Assembly: GCF_007565055.1 (NCBI RefSeq)
Contig: NC_044557.1
Span: forward strand, 143,852,993 to 143,916,992
DNA: 64,000 nt
DNA from: Rhinopithecus roxellana
Lineage: Eukaryota > Chordata > Mammalia > Primates > Cercopithecidae
Reading direction: 5' to 3'
The notes beneath the pieces are model-generated. The model searched no databases, was not told the DNA's origin, and was given only the letters and a program-made list of their open reading frames with translations. Shown in pieces: positions 12,130 through 22,279 of this stretch; positions within the stretch are counted from its first letter, which is position 1, and each line of letters starts with the position of its first letter. A program made the position numbers and the translations under genes.

Positions 12130-12840
12130 TTAAAAAAGGAAAAATAACCAGAAGTTTCTGCTAGCCAGATAAAATTCCTTGAAAAACAACTTAGATTGCT
12201 GTTAGTGCTACAAATACCTGTTTAGGAAATAAACCTTTTAAACACATTAAAAGATAAAAATAAGCTGTGCCAAAGACATACAAAGAAAACCGCTGAAATG
12301 CTAGATGAAAATCATATATACTTTTTCAACCTTTTAAAAAATCATATGTTTGAAAATTAGGATATATAAAATACAAATCCAAATTCTTACATCTCTTTTA
12401 AGTCCTTAACTCTAAAGGTATTCAAAATTAGTACTAAATCCATCATTGAAGACCACTTCCATTTATTTTTAGGCCTTTGGCTAATGCTTTTGACACAAGG
12501 TTGCCCTTTTTCTAATAAAGTATTCCATGTCATGAACCCAGGAAGTTAAATTTCTTGGCTACCTTAAAGGACAGGATAACGGTAATAAATGACAGCCTGG
12601 GGTGATACACTATGCTGAAGAGGCCCCTAGTGGCGAAGTTACTCTCCAACCCGGCTTTATAGGTTTTATAAGACTGCTTCATCATGAGTGCAAAATCAAT
12701 AGGTAATAAAGTCTACCTTAGCTTTGCCTCCGTAATAACCTCTATTAGCTCTAATACATAGTAGGGCTATGATTTAGAATCTCAAGGTCCTTTCATCAGG
12801 AATCATTAAAAGACGGATGCGACCCGAAGAATAACTTCAT
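12130..12840. other. Non-coding stretch, nothing recognised
   Basis: AT-rich, with no recognised repeat and no credible coding frame. Confidence 0.45.
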
Positions 12841-12849
12841 TACATTCTG

Positions 12850-12960
12850 CATTTTAAATCAACAAATCTTTATTTAGTCCTTGTGCCCTGCCAGGCACTG
12901 TGTTAGACATCGAGGAAATAGGAAAGGTGAGGACCCCTGCAGATCTCACTGTTATTTCTT
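12850..12960 (+). mobile_element. L2/MIR-type ancient fragment
   Basis: 'aatcaacaaatctttatttag', 'ccctgccaggcactgtgtta' and 'gcagatctcactgtta' resemble the widespread L2-type 3' phrase 'caacaaatatttattgagc..gccaggcactgtgcta'. It is an ancient fragment. Confidence 0.5.
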
Positions 12961-12964
12961 TCTC

Positions 12965-13002
12965 ATGTAATAACATGGCATTAATGTAATAACATGGCAT
13001 TA
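12965..13002 (+). repeat. Exact 19-bp tandem duplication
   Basis: ATGTAATAACATGGCATTA occurs twice head to tail (12965-12983 and 12984-13002) with no mismatch. The perfect identity beside a diverged ancient repeat points to a recent duplication. Confidence 0.95.
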
Positions 13003-13288
13003 AGAACAGAGCTAGGGCAATATGAAGATTGGTAAGTACGATTCATCATCATATGAACTTATGATGGATTCTTAGGAAGATACAAGAAAAAGCTGAAGTA
13101 TTGCCCCAAAGTTTCAGCTCCTTATTTTCAGCACCCATTCTAGGCTGCATCTGAGATTCTTCAATAAATAGTCAATGGATACATGAATGGAAAGTAGGGT
13201 TACAGAGAAGGAATTTTTACAATTTTTTTAAATGTTGAAACATGCTGGAGCTGGGGATCCCTAAATGTAAAGAAAGACAAAAAAACTA

Positions 13289-13528
13289 AAAGACAACATT
13301 TATGAAGTGCATACTGTGTGCTCCGGGCACTAGGCTAAGTTCCCAAATGTAATTTCCTCCTGCTAAACATCACTATAAGGTGAGGAGTATTATTGGCATT
13401 TTACAAATTAGGACACCAAGGCCGGGAAAGGGTAAGTAACTTGCCCAAGGTCATACAGTTAATAAGTGGAAGAAGCCGCCTGGAGCTCAGGTCTCTGGAA
13501 CACCAAAGCACAAGCTCACTGCATTGTA
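13289..13528 (-). mobile_element. MIR SINE
   Basis: An almost complete antisense MIR: 'acaacatttatgaagtgc', 'tactgtgtgctccgggcac', 'aacatcactataaggtgag', 'ggcattttacaaattagg', 'agtaacttgcccaaggtcat', 'agctcaggtctctggaac'. Confidence 0.9.
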
Positions 13529-13529
13529 A

Positions 13530-14430
13530 TGTAAACGGAAGAATCCAAATGTTGGAGATTCTGCTTTAAAACCCACTAAGACATTTTACAAATAGACATA
13601 TAAGATTTTAGCACACAAAGACGAACAGGATTAAAGTATTTTGATATTGTATTATATGGAGTTCATATGGTGTGGTAGCTCAAGGCAGACGAATTATTAA
13701 ATATGTACAGTGATCTTACAACGGGTATGGCCCATCTCTTGCTTTCTAGGAATTGACCATCTTCTAGGAGCCCAGTACCTAGTCCCCTGTGTATTATGCG
13801 CTATCACAAAACGTGTTCAAGTCGCCTTTTATGCCTAAGGCTTACATAAAAATTCATCTTGCCTTTCTGCATCTATTTCCAAGTTTGTAAGACCTTTCTC
13901 CCTCCAATTAGCAACATTTCAGCACTGCACAGGGCTTACTAATGTTCACTGTTGCAAGTAACACCAAGGTAATTTGACTTTCTTGTAGGAACAATGTCGA
14001 CAAAATCCAAGAAGTCCTACAGAATTAAATTTAGATTTCTAGTTTAAAAAAAAACCGTGAAAGAACAGTTCATTATCTTTACAGTTCATTATCTTTATTA
14101 TCTAGACGTATCTAATGGCATTAAGTAAAAACTGCGCCAAGGCTTTGAAATCAGAATAAAAGTGGAGTTTGTGAAATTTAACCTTTTTATTAGTATTTCG
14201 TTCATGAGTATTTCCCGAGGCTCACTGTTTTGGCAGGCACAGTGCTGTTAACATCTCTTCCTTTCTCACCATTCTTTGCTCGTCGATGAAAAGATAACTT
14301 CAAAATCTCTGACAGCAGTGCAGGTGCAGGAAGCGTGATGGAAACAAACAACTTTGCCTTCGCATCCTACAGCTTTCCTCTCCTCCCCGCCCTTCCAACC
14401 CCCAACCCACCCCAAGATCATGCCCTCGCA
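13530..14430. other. Flank of CpG island, nothing recognised
   Basis: No repeat family recognised. It contains an exact 16-bp tandem duplication (listed separately). The sequence grows richer in G+C toward the island. It falls at the beginning of the inferred minus-strand first intron. Confidence 0.5.
14065..14096 (+). repeat. Exact 16-bp tandem duplication
   Basis: ACAGTTCATTATCTTT is present twice in tandem (14065-14080 and 14081-14096), identical in both copies. It is probably a recent replication-slippage event. Confidence 0.95.
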
Positions 14431-14993
14431 CAGCTTCTGCCCCACCAATCGCACGGTCCGATGGGCATATTCGGACAGCGGTGACCCTCAGCCACATTCC
14501 CCCACGAGCGCGGTCCAGGGCAGGCGAGCGCGCTGCCCACCGGCCACCCTTGTCACGCCCCCTCCACCCTCTCCATCCCAGCCACAATAATACATCGCGC
14601 GGCACGTGGAAAGGCTACTTTTCAGTGGGTTTTGCAGAAAGTAATCAGACAGCGGAAGGCCACGAGAAACGCTGGTGAAGCCAAAACGACTCCGGCAGCG
14701 CAGCAACCCCGGACCCTCCCTGGAATCCCCCTCCGCGTCCCCGCGCGCCCACCTGGAGGCGCCGCGCCCTTGGCCTGCCGAACCGCTTCCCGGCCCCTGC
14801 CCGTGCCCTGGGCCCCCGGCTGGCAGCGGCGGAGGGAGACCAGGCGCGGCACCGTCCTCCGCAGCTGCACGAGCCACCCCGAGGTCGCGGGCTGGGCGGG
14901 CGCGAGGGAGGCGCGCGGGGCTACGGGGATCTGCCGGCGCCACTGACGCCCCCGCGCGGCGCACCGCTCCCGGCTGGCCCGGGAGGGGACCCG

Positions 14994-14999
14994 ACTCAC
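14994..14999 (-). promoter_or_regulatory. Splice donor GTGAGT
   Basis: The plus-strand hexamer ACTCAC reads GTGAGT on the minus strand, preceded by CGG in the exon. It matches the +1 to +6 donor consensus (GTRAGT) fully. Its position inside the CpG island is where first-exon donors usually lie. Chance occurrence of a hexamer is always possible. Confidence 0.6.
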
Positions 15000-15300
15000 C
15001 CGAGGCGCCCTGATGACTGCCCAGCCCGGCTCCGGCCTCTGCCGCCGTTGCTGAACTTTCCCTCCTGCGCGGGCCGCCGCGGACTCGGCTCCACCTCCCG
15101 CTCTGGCAGCCGCGGAGCCTCTAGGGACCCCGGGGGCGGGGAGCAGCGGCTGCGGCGGCGGCGGCGGCGGCTCTGGCGGGCGCAACCGCGGCCAAGCCCG
15201 GCGCCCCGCCGCGGGGTGGGTCCGGCGGAGGCGGCCAAGGCCGGGCTGGGGTCGCGCTTAGCCGCGGACACCCGCGTCCCCCACGGCCCCTCTGCAGTGC
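15000..15300 (-). other. Candidate non-coding first exon (minus strand)
   Basis: Read on the minus strand, GC-rich sequence ends in ...CGCCTCGG followed by GTGAGTCGGG, a close match to the splice-donor consensus. The last exon base would be 15,000 and the first intron base 14,999. No ATG occurs on the minus strand between about 15,370 and 15,000, so an exon starting in this interval would be pure 5' UTR with translation beginning in exon 2, outside the window. The start given here is a guess; the TSS cannot be fixed by reading. Frames of 116 and 187 codons across it begin at non-ATG codons. The gene is not identified. Confidence 0.55.
15153..15170 (+). repeat. (CGG)6 trinucleotide run
   Basis: Six perfect CGG units (CCG on the minus strand) with a seventh imperfect unit on the left. 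It would lie in the 5' UTR or core promoter of the inferred minus-strand gene. The length is short and ordinary. Confidence 0.95.
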
Positions 15301-15399
15301 GTCCCTGCGCTCGTCGGAGCGGGGCGACCTGGCCGAAGCCTGTCACTCTCGGAAGGGGCCGCGCTTGGACATCAGGGACGGTTTACACGTGACTGGTCA

Positions 15400-15990
15400 C
15401 CGAGAGCCGGAGAAGTTTAGAGACTAGGACACTGTGGCGTGGCCCGAGTTGCAGGAGAGAGGTGTACCAGTCTCCACGGGGTCCTTTACTCTTGCAGGAC
15501 AGAGTTGCCCATTCCCCTGCTCCACCCGCTCTGTTCCCTTGGCTGCCCTCCCCGCCGAGCGCCGACTTCCATGCAAAAACTTTGTAAATGGCACTTCGGG
15601 GATTCCATGCCTTTAATCACGGTCTCTTCTTCTTGGTCAGCTATAACGCCTTCCTTGGAGAGCTTCTGCTTACAGCGAAGGTCAGGAACCCTTGTTAACT
15701 CTCACACCCCACCACAGTGGGTAAGCAATGTCTACAGGGACCCCTGAAGGCCACTGGGAGGCCAGGAGAGAAGCAGGAGAGGAAGGGCTAAAAGTCAAGT
15801 ACACGGAGTGTTGGGTAATGAAAGATCCACCGCCACCTCTCACACACACAGGCACACAACCTCCAGGGCCACAGGTCGCCTTTTACCTGTAAGTGCTCCA
15901 GCGCGTCTCTGTGGGAGAGAGAGCTGGGAAATAGGATCGCCAATTTTCAGTGTAATCGAGGGGTACTCGGGAGGAGTCAGTGTTAGACTG
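15400..15990. other. Upstream flank of the CpG island
   Basis: Moderately G+C-rich and repeat-poor. It includes a (CA)-like run near 15840-15852. No coding frame starts with a supported ATG context. It would be upstream promoter sequence of the minus-strand gene. Confidence 0.5.
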
Positions 15991-16115
15991 GAAGAGGTCA
16001 TCACCTGCAGATGCGGTTAAGCAACTTGCAAAGGCCCCAGGGCTGAGCCACGGCAGAACCAGAGCTGGAAACCAGTCCTATGACTCCTGAGGCAGAGCTC
16101 CTTCTACTGCCTAGC
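15990..16115 (-). mobile_element. MIR fragment
   Basis: 'aagcaacttgcaaaggccc', 'cacggcagaaccagagctgg' and 'aaccagtcctatgactcctg' follow the antisense MIR core and tail. It is fairly diverged. Confidence 0.55.
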
Positions 16116-16135
16116 CATGGCTCCTTCTACTGCCT
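16097..16135 (+). repeat. Short direct repeat, 23-bp period
   Basis: GCTCCTTCTACTGCCT occurs at 16097-16112 and again at 16120-16135, giving an imperfect 23-bp tandem duplication at the end of the MIR fragment. Confidence 0.85.
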
Positions 16136-17010
16136 GGCTCGAAGTCTCCATCTGGGAGATTCCAGCGCACCAGCCTTTATGTGGGCACAGGGTAGGCAGT
16201 CCGGAGGCTATAGGCACAGTCTTGAAGTAGCTCAGTTTCCATTAAGCTCCTGCTTACCTGCAGGAAGCATCCCTGAAGCAAGCTTTGCTTCCTACCCGGA
16301 CTCCCCTGGTGGACCTGTCCCCACCCCACACTCCTGAGTGAACTCTTCACCCTCGTGACCTAATATCCCCACTGCAATTCAATTGAGACTTGGGAAACCG
16401 GGAAGAAGTGGGTGTTTTCCAAATGAATGAAAAATATGTCTATTCTGCTATGCCCCAAAATGCTGCATAATAGAGGTAATAAATAGTTAACACAGCATAC
16501 GTACACACATACAAGCCATTTGGCCAAGCCTCTTTCCCATGTTATCACACAGCACCCTCTTAAGGCAAATCATGACAATCCCCACTTTGCAGACGGAGGG
16601 CAGCATATGGAGGCTGGAGTTGGTTTTGAGTTGTGTAAAGGTTAGAATGTTCACTGTCAAGCACTCCGTGGGTAACCAAGTAACCTCTTCAGAGCCTTCT
16701 CACTGCCACCGAAGCATTCCCACACCTCCCTATATTGGCAGGTGTGTTGTCAAAGCATTGATTTTCTTTCCTGTCCTGAAGCATCTCCCATCCTTCTGCT
16801 CAGTGCTATCTCCAGAATTATAAAATACAGTTTCAGCACGGAATCTGGTCTGGAAGACAGCCCAGAGGACTTGAGCAGGACCTGCCATGGCCCAGCACAG
16901 ACGCACACGGTTGGACTCAGGTTCTAGACTATGTGGACGGGCTTGGGGAGGCTGGAGGAGGCACCCTTGTTGCTGCAATTGGTTCTATAGCTGTTATCTA
17001 AAAGAAAGAG
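16115..17010. other. Non-coding stretch with a weak MIR trace
   Basis: 16530-16640 has degraded antisense MIR phrases ('tgacaatccccactttgcag', 'acggagggcag'). A minus-strand CAG|GTAAGC donor-like sequence lies at 16260-16252 but there is no partner evidence. Otherwise nothing is recognised. Confidence 0.4.
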
Positions 17011-17015
17011 GTAGA

Positions 17016-17307
17016 GGCCAGGCGCGGTGGCTCATGCCTGTAATCCCAACACTTTGGGAGACCAAGGCAGGTGGATCACCTGAGGTCAGGAGTTCAAGAC
17101 CAGCCTGGCCAACATGTGAATCCCTGTCTCTACTAAAAATACAAAAATTAGCCAGGTGCGGTGGCGCATGCCTGTAATCCCAGCTACTCAGGAGGCTGAG
17201 GCAGTAGAATCACTTGAACCCGAGAGTTGGATGTTGCAGTGAGCGAGGATGGCGCCACTGCACTCCAGCCTGGACGACAGAATAAGACTCCGTCTCAAAT
17301 AAAAAAG
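17016..17307 (+). mobile_element. Alu SINE (S-like)
   Basis: A complete dimer from GGCCAGGCGCGGTGGCTCA to an A-rich tail 'aaataaaaaagaag'. The 'aagagg' bases before it and the 'agaagg' after the tail are compatible with a target-site duplication. Confidence 0.95.
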
Positions 17308-17309
17308 AA

Positions 17310-17900
17310 GAAGGAGCTCACTTCAGGGTTGATTACTTTTTTTAGGGGCTTATAACTTATAACAGTATCTTGTTACCATTTCCAACTTTTTTCCATTTGG
17401 ATAGTAATACAAAAGCATAGCAATGTACATAACAATATGTGTCATATCAGTATGTATCAATAAATATCAATTCATAAAGCCAGTTCTAGCTAAGGGTTTG
17501 GTGCCCCCATATATTTTGACAACAGTTAATATATGAAATGATAAGAGAATGGAAAAGGTGATAAAACTATGAAACTAAGTAACAAGATGTGAGAAAAGAT
17601 ACATTTTTTTTTCTGAAAAAGAAAAAAGCAAGTAGATATGTAACAGCCTTTGGATTATCCCTTTGGGAGCCACTATTATCAAGCAGTACCGGTGGTACTT
17701 ACTGTCCGTCATTAGAAAAGGCAGCAGAGTATTAGGGAAAAGAATGGCCAACTCATCTCTGCAACCCCAGTGCCCTAATAATGCCTAGCAGAATTAAGTC
17801 AGTGAACCTAATAGAAGGATGGGTTCCTTACACCCCAAAGACTGAGAAGAATAACCAGGTTGAACACGAAACCTACGTCTAAAAACCAATTTTTAAGACT
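17310..17900. other. Non-coding stretch, nothing recognised
   Basis: AT-rich unique-looking DNA. No recognised repeat and no coding signal. Confidence 0.45.
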
Positions 17901-17903
17901 TAT

Positions 17904-18228
17904 GGCCAGGCATGGTGGCTCGAGCCTGTAATCCCAGCACTTTGGGAGGCTAAGGCTGGAAAATTGCTTGAGGCCAGGAGTTTGAGACCAGCCTAGGCAA
18001 CATAGTGAAACCCCCGTCCCTACAAAACAATTTTTTTTAAATTTAGCCAGGTATGGTGGCACATGCCATAGTCCCAGCTACATGGGAGGCTGAGAAGGAA
18101 AGATCGCTTGAGCCCAGGATGCCAAAGCTAAAGTGAGCCAAGATCACACCACTGTACTCTAGTCTGGGCAACAGAGAGAGACTCTTTAAAATAATAATAA
18201 TAATAATTACTACAAAAAAAAAAAAAAA
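17904..18228 (+). mobile_element. Alu SINE (J-like)
   Basis: A dimeric Alu of old type ('ggccaggagtttgagaccag', 'gatcgcttgagcccagga'). The tail contains an (AAT)n stretch at about 18190-18206 followed by a second A run. Its 3' tail abuts the next Alu directly. Confidence 0.92.
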
Positions 18229-18534
18229 GGCAGGACATGGTAGCTCACACCGGTAATCCCATTTTGTGATACTGAGGCTGGCAGATCACTTGAGGTCAGT
18301 AGTTTTGAGACCAGCTTGGTCAACATGATGAAACCCTGTCTCTACTTTAAAAATACAAAAATTAGCCAAGCATGGTGGCAGGCACTTGTAATTTCAGCTA
18401 CTCAGGAGGCTGAGGCATGAGAATTGCTTGGATCCTGGAAGGGGAGGTTGCAGTGAACTGAGATCACACCACTGCACTCCAGCCTGGGCAACAGAGCAAG
18501 ACTCTGTCATGAGAAAAAGAAAAGAAAAGAAAAG
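18229..18534 (+). mobile_element. Alu SINE directly behind another Alu
   Basis: A complete diverged Alu with both arms and an (AAAAG)n tail at about 18513-18533. It starts within the A tail of the preceding Alu, a frequent landing place for L1-mediated insertion. Confidence 0.92.
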
Positions 18535-19746
18535 TTTTCTACATGGAGTTTAGCTTTAGATATGTGCTTCAACATTTTTCATAAACAAGATTTGAGAATC
18601 AAAATATGTTATTTTAATTTACAAGGACATTATAAGTGTACCTTAATATGGTGCTGATAATGTGATAACAGTAAGGAAATATATAGAAAGTTGTGGAAAT
18701 AAGTCAAGTCATGATGTCAGAGTGATTTTATCCCCTTGGGAAGAAAATGGAATAAAATATATGACATCGTGGCATCATTTTTATATGGCAGCCCATATAA
18801 AAATATATTCAAAAACAACACATAAAGTGGCAAACTTTTACATGTATAAAATGCAAGATACATACAATATGTTCAATATCTTTAATAACTTGTTTTAAAT
18901 ATATTTGAATAGGTATTAAGTTTTAAGTACAGAAATATTTCACACAGTTCAAGGTTAGACTTCTCAGCCTCACCAGGGTCCTTGCGAACTTGGACCCAGA
19001 GCCACTCAGTAGCTGAGAGAGCAGTTGTGAAACTCATTCATTAAAACTCAGTCACATTCCTTTCGAAGAGACAGACTCATGTCACGTTGACTCTTAGACT
19101 TTAAATACAGTTCTAATAATCAGGGTTATCTGATTTCTTAGATGACGGCAAATGTGCTGTGTAGTTACAGAGATGGCTCGTTAGATGGAAGAGGCTTGTT
19201 GTACCCAAGCATAAATACAGGCCAGACAGTACTATTGTGGGTGGTAAATCATTAAGGCACGATCTAATGATATTCCATACAGTCTACTTAAGGAACATGG
19301 AAAATACGAAGTATATTTCTAAATGAATTTTTATTTTAAATGAGTAAAATAAACGTTTGACCTGGAGAGGTCAACTTTGCTTTTCTAGGAAAAAAAAAAA
19401 AGGTCACACATGTTCAAGACCTCATTCCACAAGCATAACTCAAACATAGTGGGGGCTTTGTTAATATTTGCTGACTGAAAAGGGGATGCTTTTAACTTCT
19501 TCTGGATGTTTTGAATTAATGCCTTTAAATACACACATCAAAATAAGCGAGTTGTTTCCTACTATTTTCAAATTTACAGTCTTCGTTGTTCATGCTGTTT
19601 CTCTCCAGACCAGTCCAAGAGGAGGACTAAAGGGGGAACATGTGTCCCTCTCACTGAACCATTGCCGAGCTTTCTTCTCCAAATGGCACAACAGGCACAG
19701 CTCTCTGGTGTAACGCTTTCAACTGCATAACCGAGATCTCATATAG
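18535..19746. other. Non-coding stretch, nothing recognised
   Basis: AT-rich DNA with no repeat family recognised. Short open frames (up to 81 codons) lack any supporting feature. Confidence 0.45.
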
Positions 19747-19761
19747 AAGTCATCTAGTACA

Positions 19762-20052
19762 GGCCAGGCGCAGTGGCTCATGCCTGTAATCTCAGCACTT
19801 TGGGAGGCTGAGGCAGGTGGATCACCTGAAGTCAGGAGTTCGAGAACAGCCTGGCCGACGTGTTGAAACCCCGTCTCTACCAAAAACACAAAAATTAGCC
19901 AGGCGTGGTGGCATGCGCCTGTAATCCCAGCTAGTTGGGAGGCTGAGGCAGGAGAATCACTTGAACCCGGGAGGCAGAGGTTGCAGTGAACCAAGATCAC
20001 TCCAGCCTGGGCAACAGAGCAAGATTCCATCGCAGAAAAAAAAAAAAAAAAA
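19762..20052 (+). mobile_element. Alu SINE with internal micro-deletion
   Basis: A dimeric Alu flanked by a 15-bp target-site duplication: AAGTCATCTAGTACA (19747-19761) and AAGTCATTTGATACA (20053-20067). Near 19995-20005 the right arm reads 'agatcactccagcctggg', so about 13 bases of the usual 'cgccactgcactccag' segment are missing, bounded by a short 'cact' repeat. Confidence 0.95.
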
Positions 20053-20067
20053 AAGTCATTTGATACA

Positions 20068-21270
20068 TCAGGTGCTTCACAGGCTGACTTTTCCATTCTA
20101 CTTCTGTCCACTCAGCATCGTCACTTCTCCAATCTATAGATGAGAACAAAAGAGTTACAGAGGGAACTAGTACAGAAAACAAAATGAGTGGGGCAGCAGA
20201 GATTAATCTAGATCTGGTCTACATCCGCCTGACATAAAATCCAGGTATCTAAACATGGATCTGCTGGAAAAGGTGTCTTTTATCTCTACAGTAATTACAC
20301 TAATTCACCAATGTGCATATGTAGCTCACCCAGGCCTTTCTTTATGAATTGGAAAACTGGTTTTCAAATAGTTTCCCTTTGATAACTCAAAACTCAGTAT
20401 TTTTGAGTAAGGTCTTCTAACCTTTACTCCACCTTTAATTTTTAAATTCTGATGGATAGGTTATTTAAATTATTACTGTTGTTTCTTTCCAAGAATTTTT
20501 AGCATCTTTTTAAAAAGTAGATATTTATCATTTAAGTCAATATCTACAAAACCCCGTCCCACTTTCATACCTTACTCTGTGCCCTTTCACTATGATAATC
20601 ACACACTATGATAAACGCTCCATTAATAAGATAATATGTTTCAACAACACACATTATTATAAGAATCTTTAGTACCAACAGTAGAAATAAGATGCATAAA
20701 GGTACACTCAAGGATATTAGAAGAGCTACTGTATAGAATATTAACACTGAACAGGGAAAATAGCCTGAGGAGGGGAAGGGTGAGTACAGTCAGAATCAAT
20801 AGGTCCAAAAATAAGAAATGTCTAAAGAAAAGCAACAAGTGGGTTATCCACCAAGAAAAGAAAAAGACATAGGCAAAGGCGATAACGTGGGAAACAAGCT
20901 TTGCCAATTTCAGAAACAAGGGTATTTCCTTTCCTGTCGCACAGAGGGGATTCACTGTATACAGCCACAAACGTGTCCCATTGGGGAGGAATTTGGCCTT
21001 CCAACCAGATGACGCCAGTAATGCCTCCCACGCTATAGGAGACGTGTTTGGTTTTTCTGTAAACACAACCAGAAAATATTCTAGTCAAATCATTATTCAT
21101 CCAACAGTAAGTTAGGCAGTTACTGTGTGCCCAGTGCAGTGGGAACCACACAAATGACTAAGCATAGTCTTTATCAAGAAACCTAAAATCTAGTAGAAAA
21201 GACTGAAAATATAGGGATTAAAAGTAGAAAAAAGAGAGATCCCTGAATTGTCCATAGATGGCTTCATGTT
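20068..21270. other. Non-coding stretch with faint MIR/L2 traces
   Basis: 20125-20225 has degraded antisense MIR-like text ('ctatagatgagaacaaaaga'). 21095-21190 has L2-like text ('tccaacagtaagttaggcag', 'tactgtgtgcccagtgcagt'). A 141-codon minus-strand frame (20641-21066) has no recognisable domain and is not called. Confidence 0.4.
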
Positions 21271-21280
21271 AGAAGTGGCG

Positions 21281-21573
21281 CTTTTTTTTTTGAGACAGAG
21301 TCTCATTCTGTCACCCAGGATGGAGTGCAGTGGTGCAGTCTCGGCTCACTGCAACCTCTGCCTCCAGGGTTAAAGTGATTCCCCAGGCTCAGTCTCCCAA
21401 GTAACTAAGATTACAGGTACCCACTACCACGTCCAGCTAATTTTTGTATTTTTAGTAGAGATGGAGTTTCGCCATGTTGGCCAGGCTGGTCTCGAACTCC
21501 TGACCTCAAGTGATTCGCTAGCCTCGACCTCCCAAAGTGCTGGGATTATAGGCATGAGCCACGGCATCCAGCC
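21281..21573 (-). mobile_element. Alu SINE
   Basis: A complete antisense Alu with a short T-run tail, both arms and the promoter end 'gcatccagcc'. It is flanked by AGAAGTGG at 21271-21278 and again at 21574-21581, a target-site duplication. Confidence 0.94.
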
Positions 21574-21581
21574 AGAAGTGG

Positions 21582-22271
21582 ATTTTGAGAGAGATCTTGA
21601 AAGGTGAGTAGGATTTGGATGGGAAGAGAGAATAGGAGGTGGTCCCCAAGAAGTAACTGAAGCAGAGATGGGGAAGTGCTAGGCATGTCCTGATCAAAAG
21701 GACAGGATCCAAAATGACCAGAACATGGGGGACATTTAAAAAGAAACGCAAGATTCTGAAAGTGTTCTGAGTCTTGATATGGGGAACTTTGAATGCCAGA
21801 AAAACATTATTGTGCCAGAAAAAAATTTATTATATGAATTTTAGTAGGGTGCATATCTGTGGATGTGAGCAGACACTGTTAGTTGCTTAATCGTCATTCT
21901 TTCTTTCTTGCTGGCAGAGCCCTAATTTTGCTCAGCGCCCATCTCCATGAGGCTTTAAAAGGGAGTATTAACACTGCCCCAGCTCTGAGTGGGGCTAGGG
22001 AAATGAATTACGATTGGTTTAAGGCAACAGGGAAAACCAATGGCAAAAGTGGCTAAGCCTTGATGGAATCTGTGCCATATCTCAGAGGAAAGACCTGGTT
22101 ATCAACTGGAAATAGAGATCTGGAACTCAGGATAGGCTAGAGCTAGAGATCTAGAAAGAATGGAGGTCCACCATGTACAAAAATGTAATTGTTTAAACAA
22201 TTAGAATGAAAAGACCAACTAGAGAGAGAAGATCCAGTGAAAGGTGGTGGCCGAGAGCACAATCCAGGAAG
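21582..22271. other. Non-coding stretch, nothing recognised
   Basis: No recognised repeat family or gene. Confidence 0.45.
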
Positions 22272-22279
22272 CATTCGAG

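Larger units (their letters stand above)
14450..15400. promoter_or_regulatory. CpG island, probable gene promoter
   Basis: CpG dinucleotides, almost absent elsewhere outside Alus, are dense here and G+C is very high, especially 14700-15360. Visible elements are a GC box (CGGGGGCGGGG at about 15131-15141), several other CCGCCC/GGGCGG-like sites, E-boxes CACGTG at 14603-14608 and 15386-15391, and a CGG run at 15153-15170. There is no interspersed repeat inside, which is normal for an active promoter island. No obvious TATA box is present, so dispersed initiation is likely. The donor site described below gives the direction: transcription toward lower coordinates. Plus-strand transcription from the same island is possible but no equally good plus donor was seen. 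Confidence 0.9.

Noticed and set aside
11830..12147. 105-codon frame as a gene
   Set aside because: It is a translated antisense Alu; such frames are common and not evidence of a protein.
14488..15392. Several 100-187-codon frames on both strands of the CpG island
   Set aside because: High G+C removes stop codons, so overlapping frames in all phases are expected. The main minus-strand ones begin at TTG or GTG, and no domain is recognisable.
15884..15896. ACCTGTAAGT (plus) / ACAGGTAAAA (minus) as a splice donor
   Set aside because: The motif is readable on both strands and there is no acceptor, exon or transcript support.
16252..16260. Minus-strand CAG|GTAAGC as an upstream alternative first-exon donor
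   Set aside because: Good consensus but outside the CpG island, with no supporting promoter features; donor-like 9-mers are common by chance.
19719..20111. 130-codon minus-strand frame
   Set aside because: Its sequence is an Alu read in antisense with flank, not a gene.
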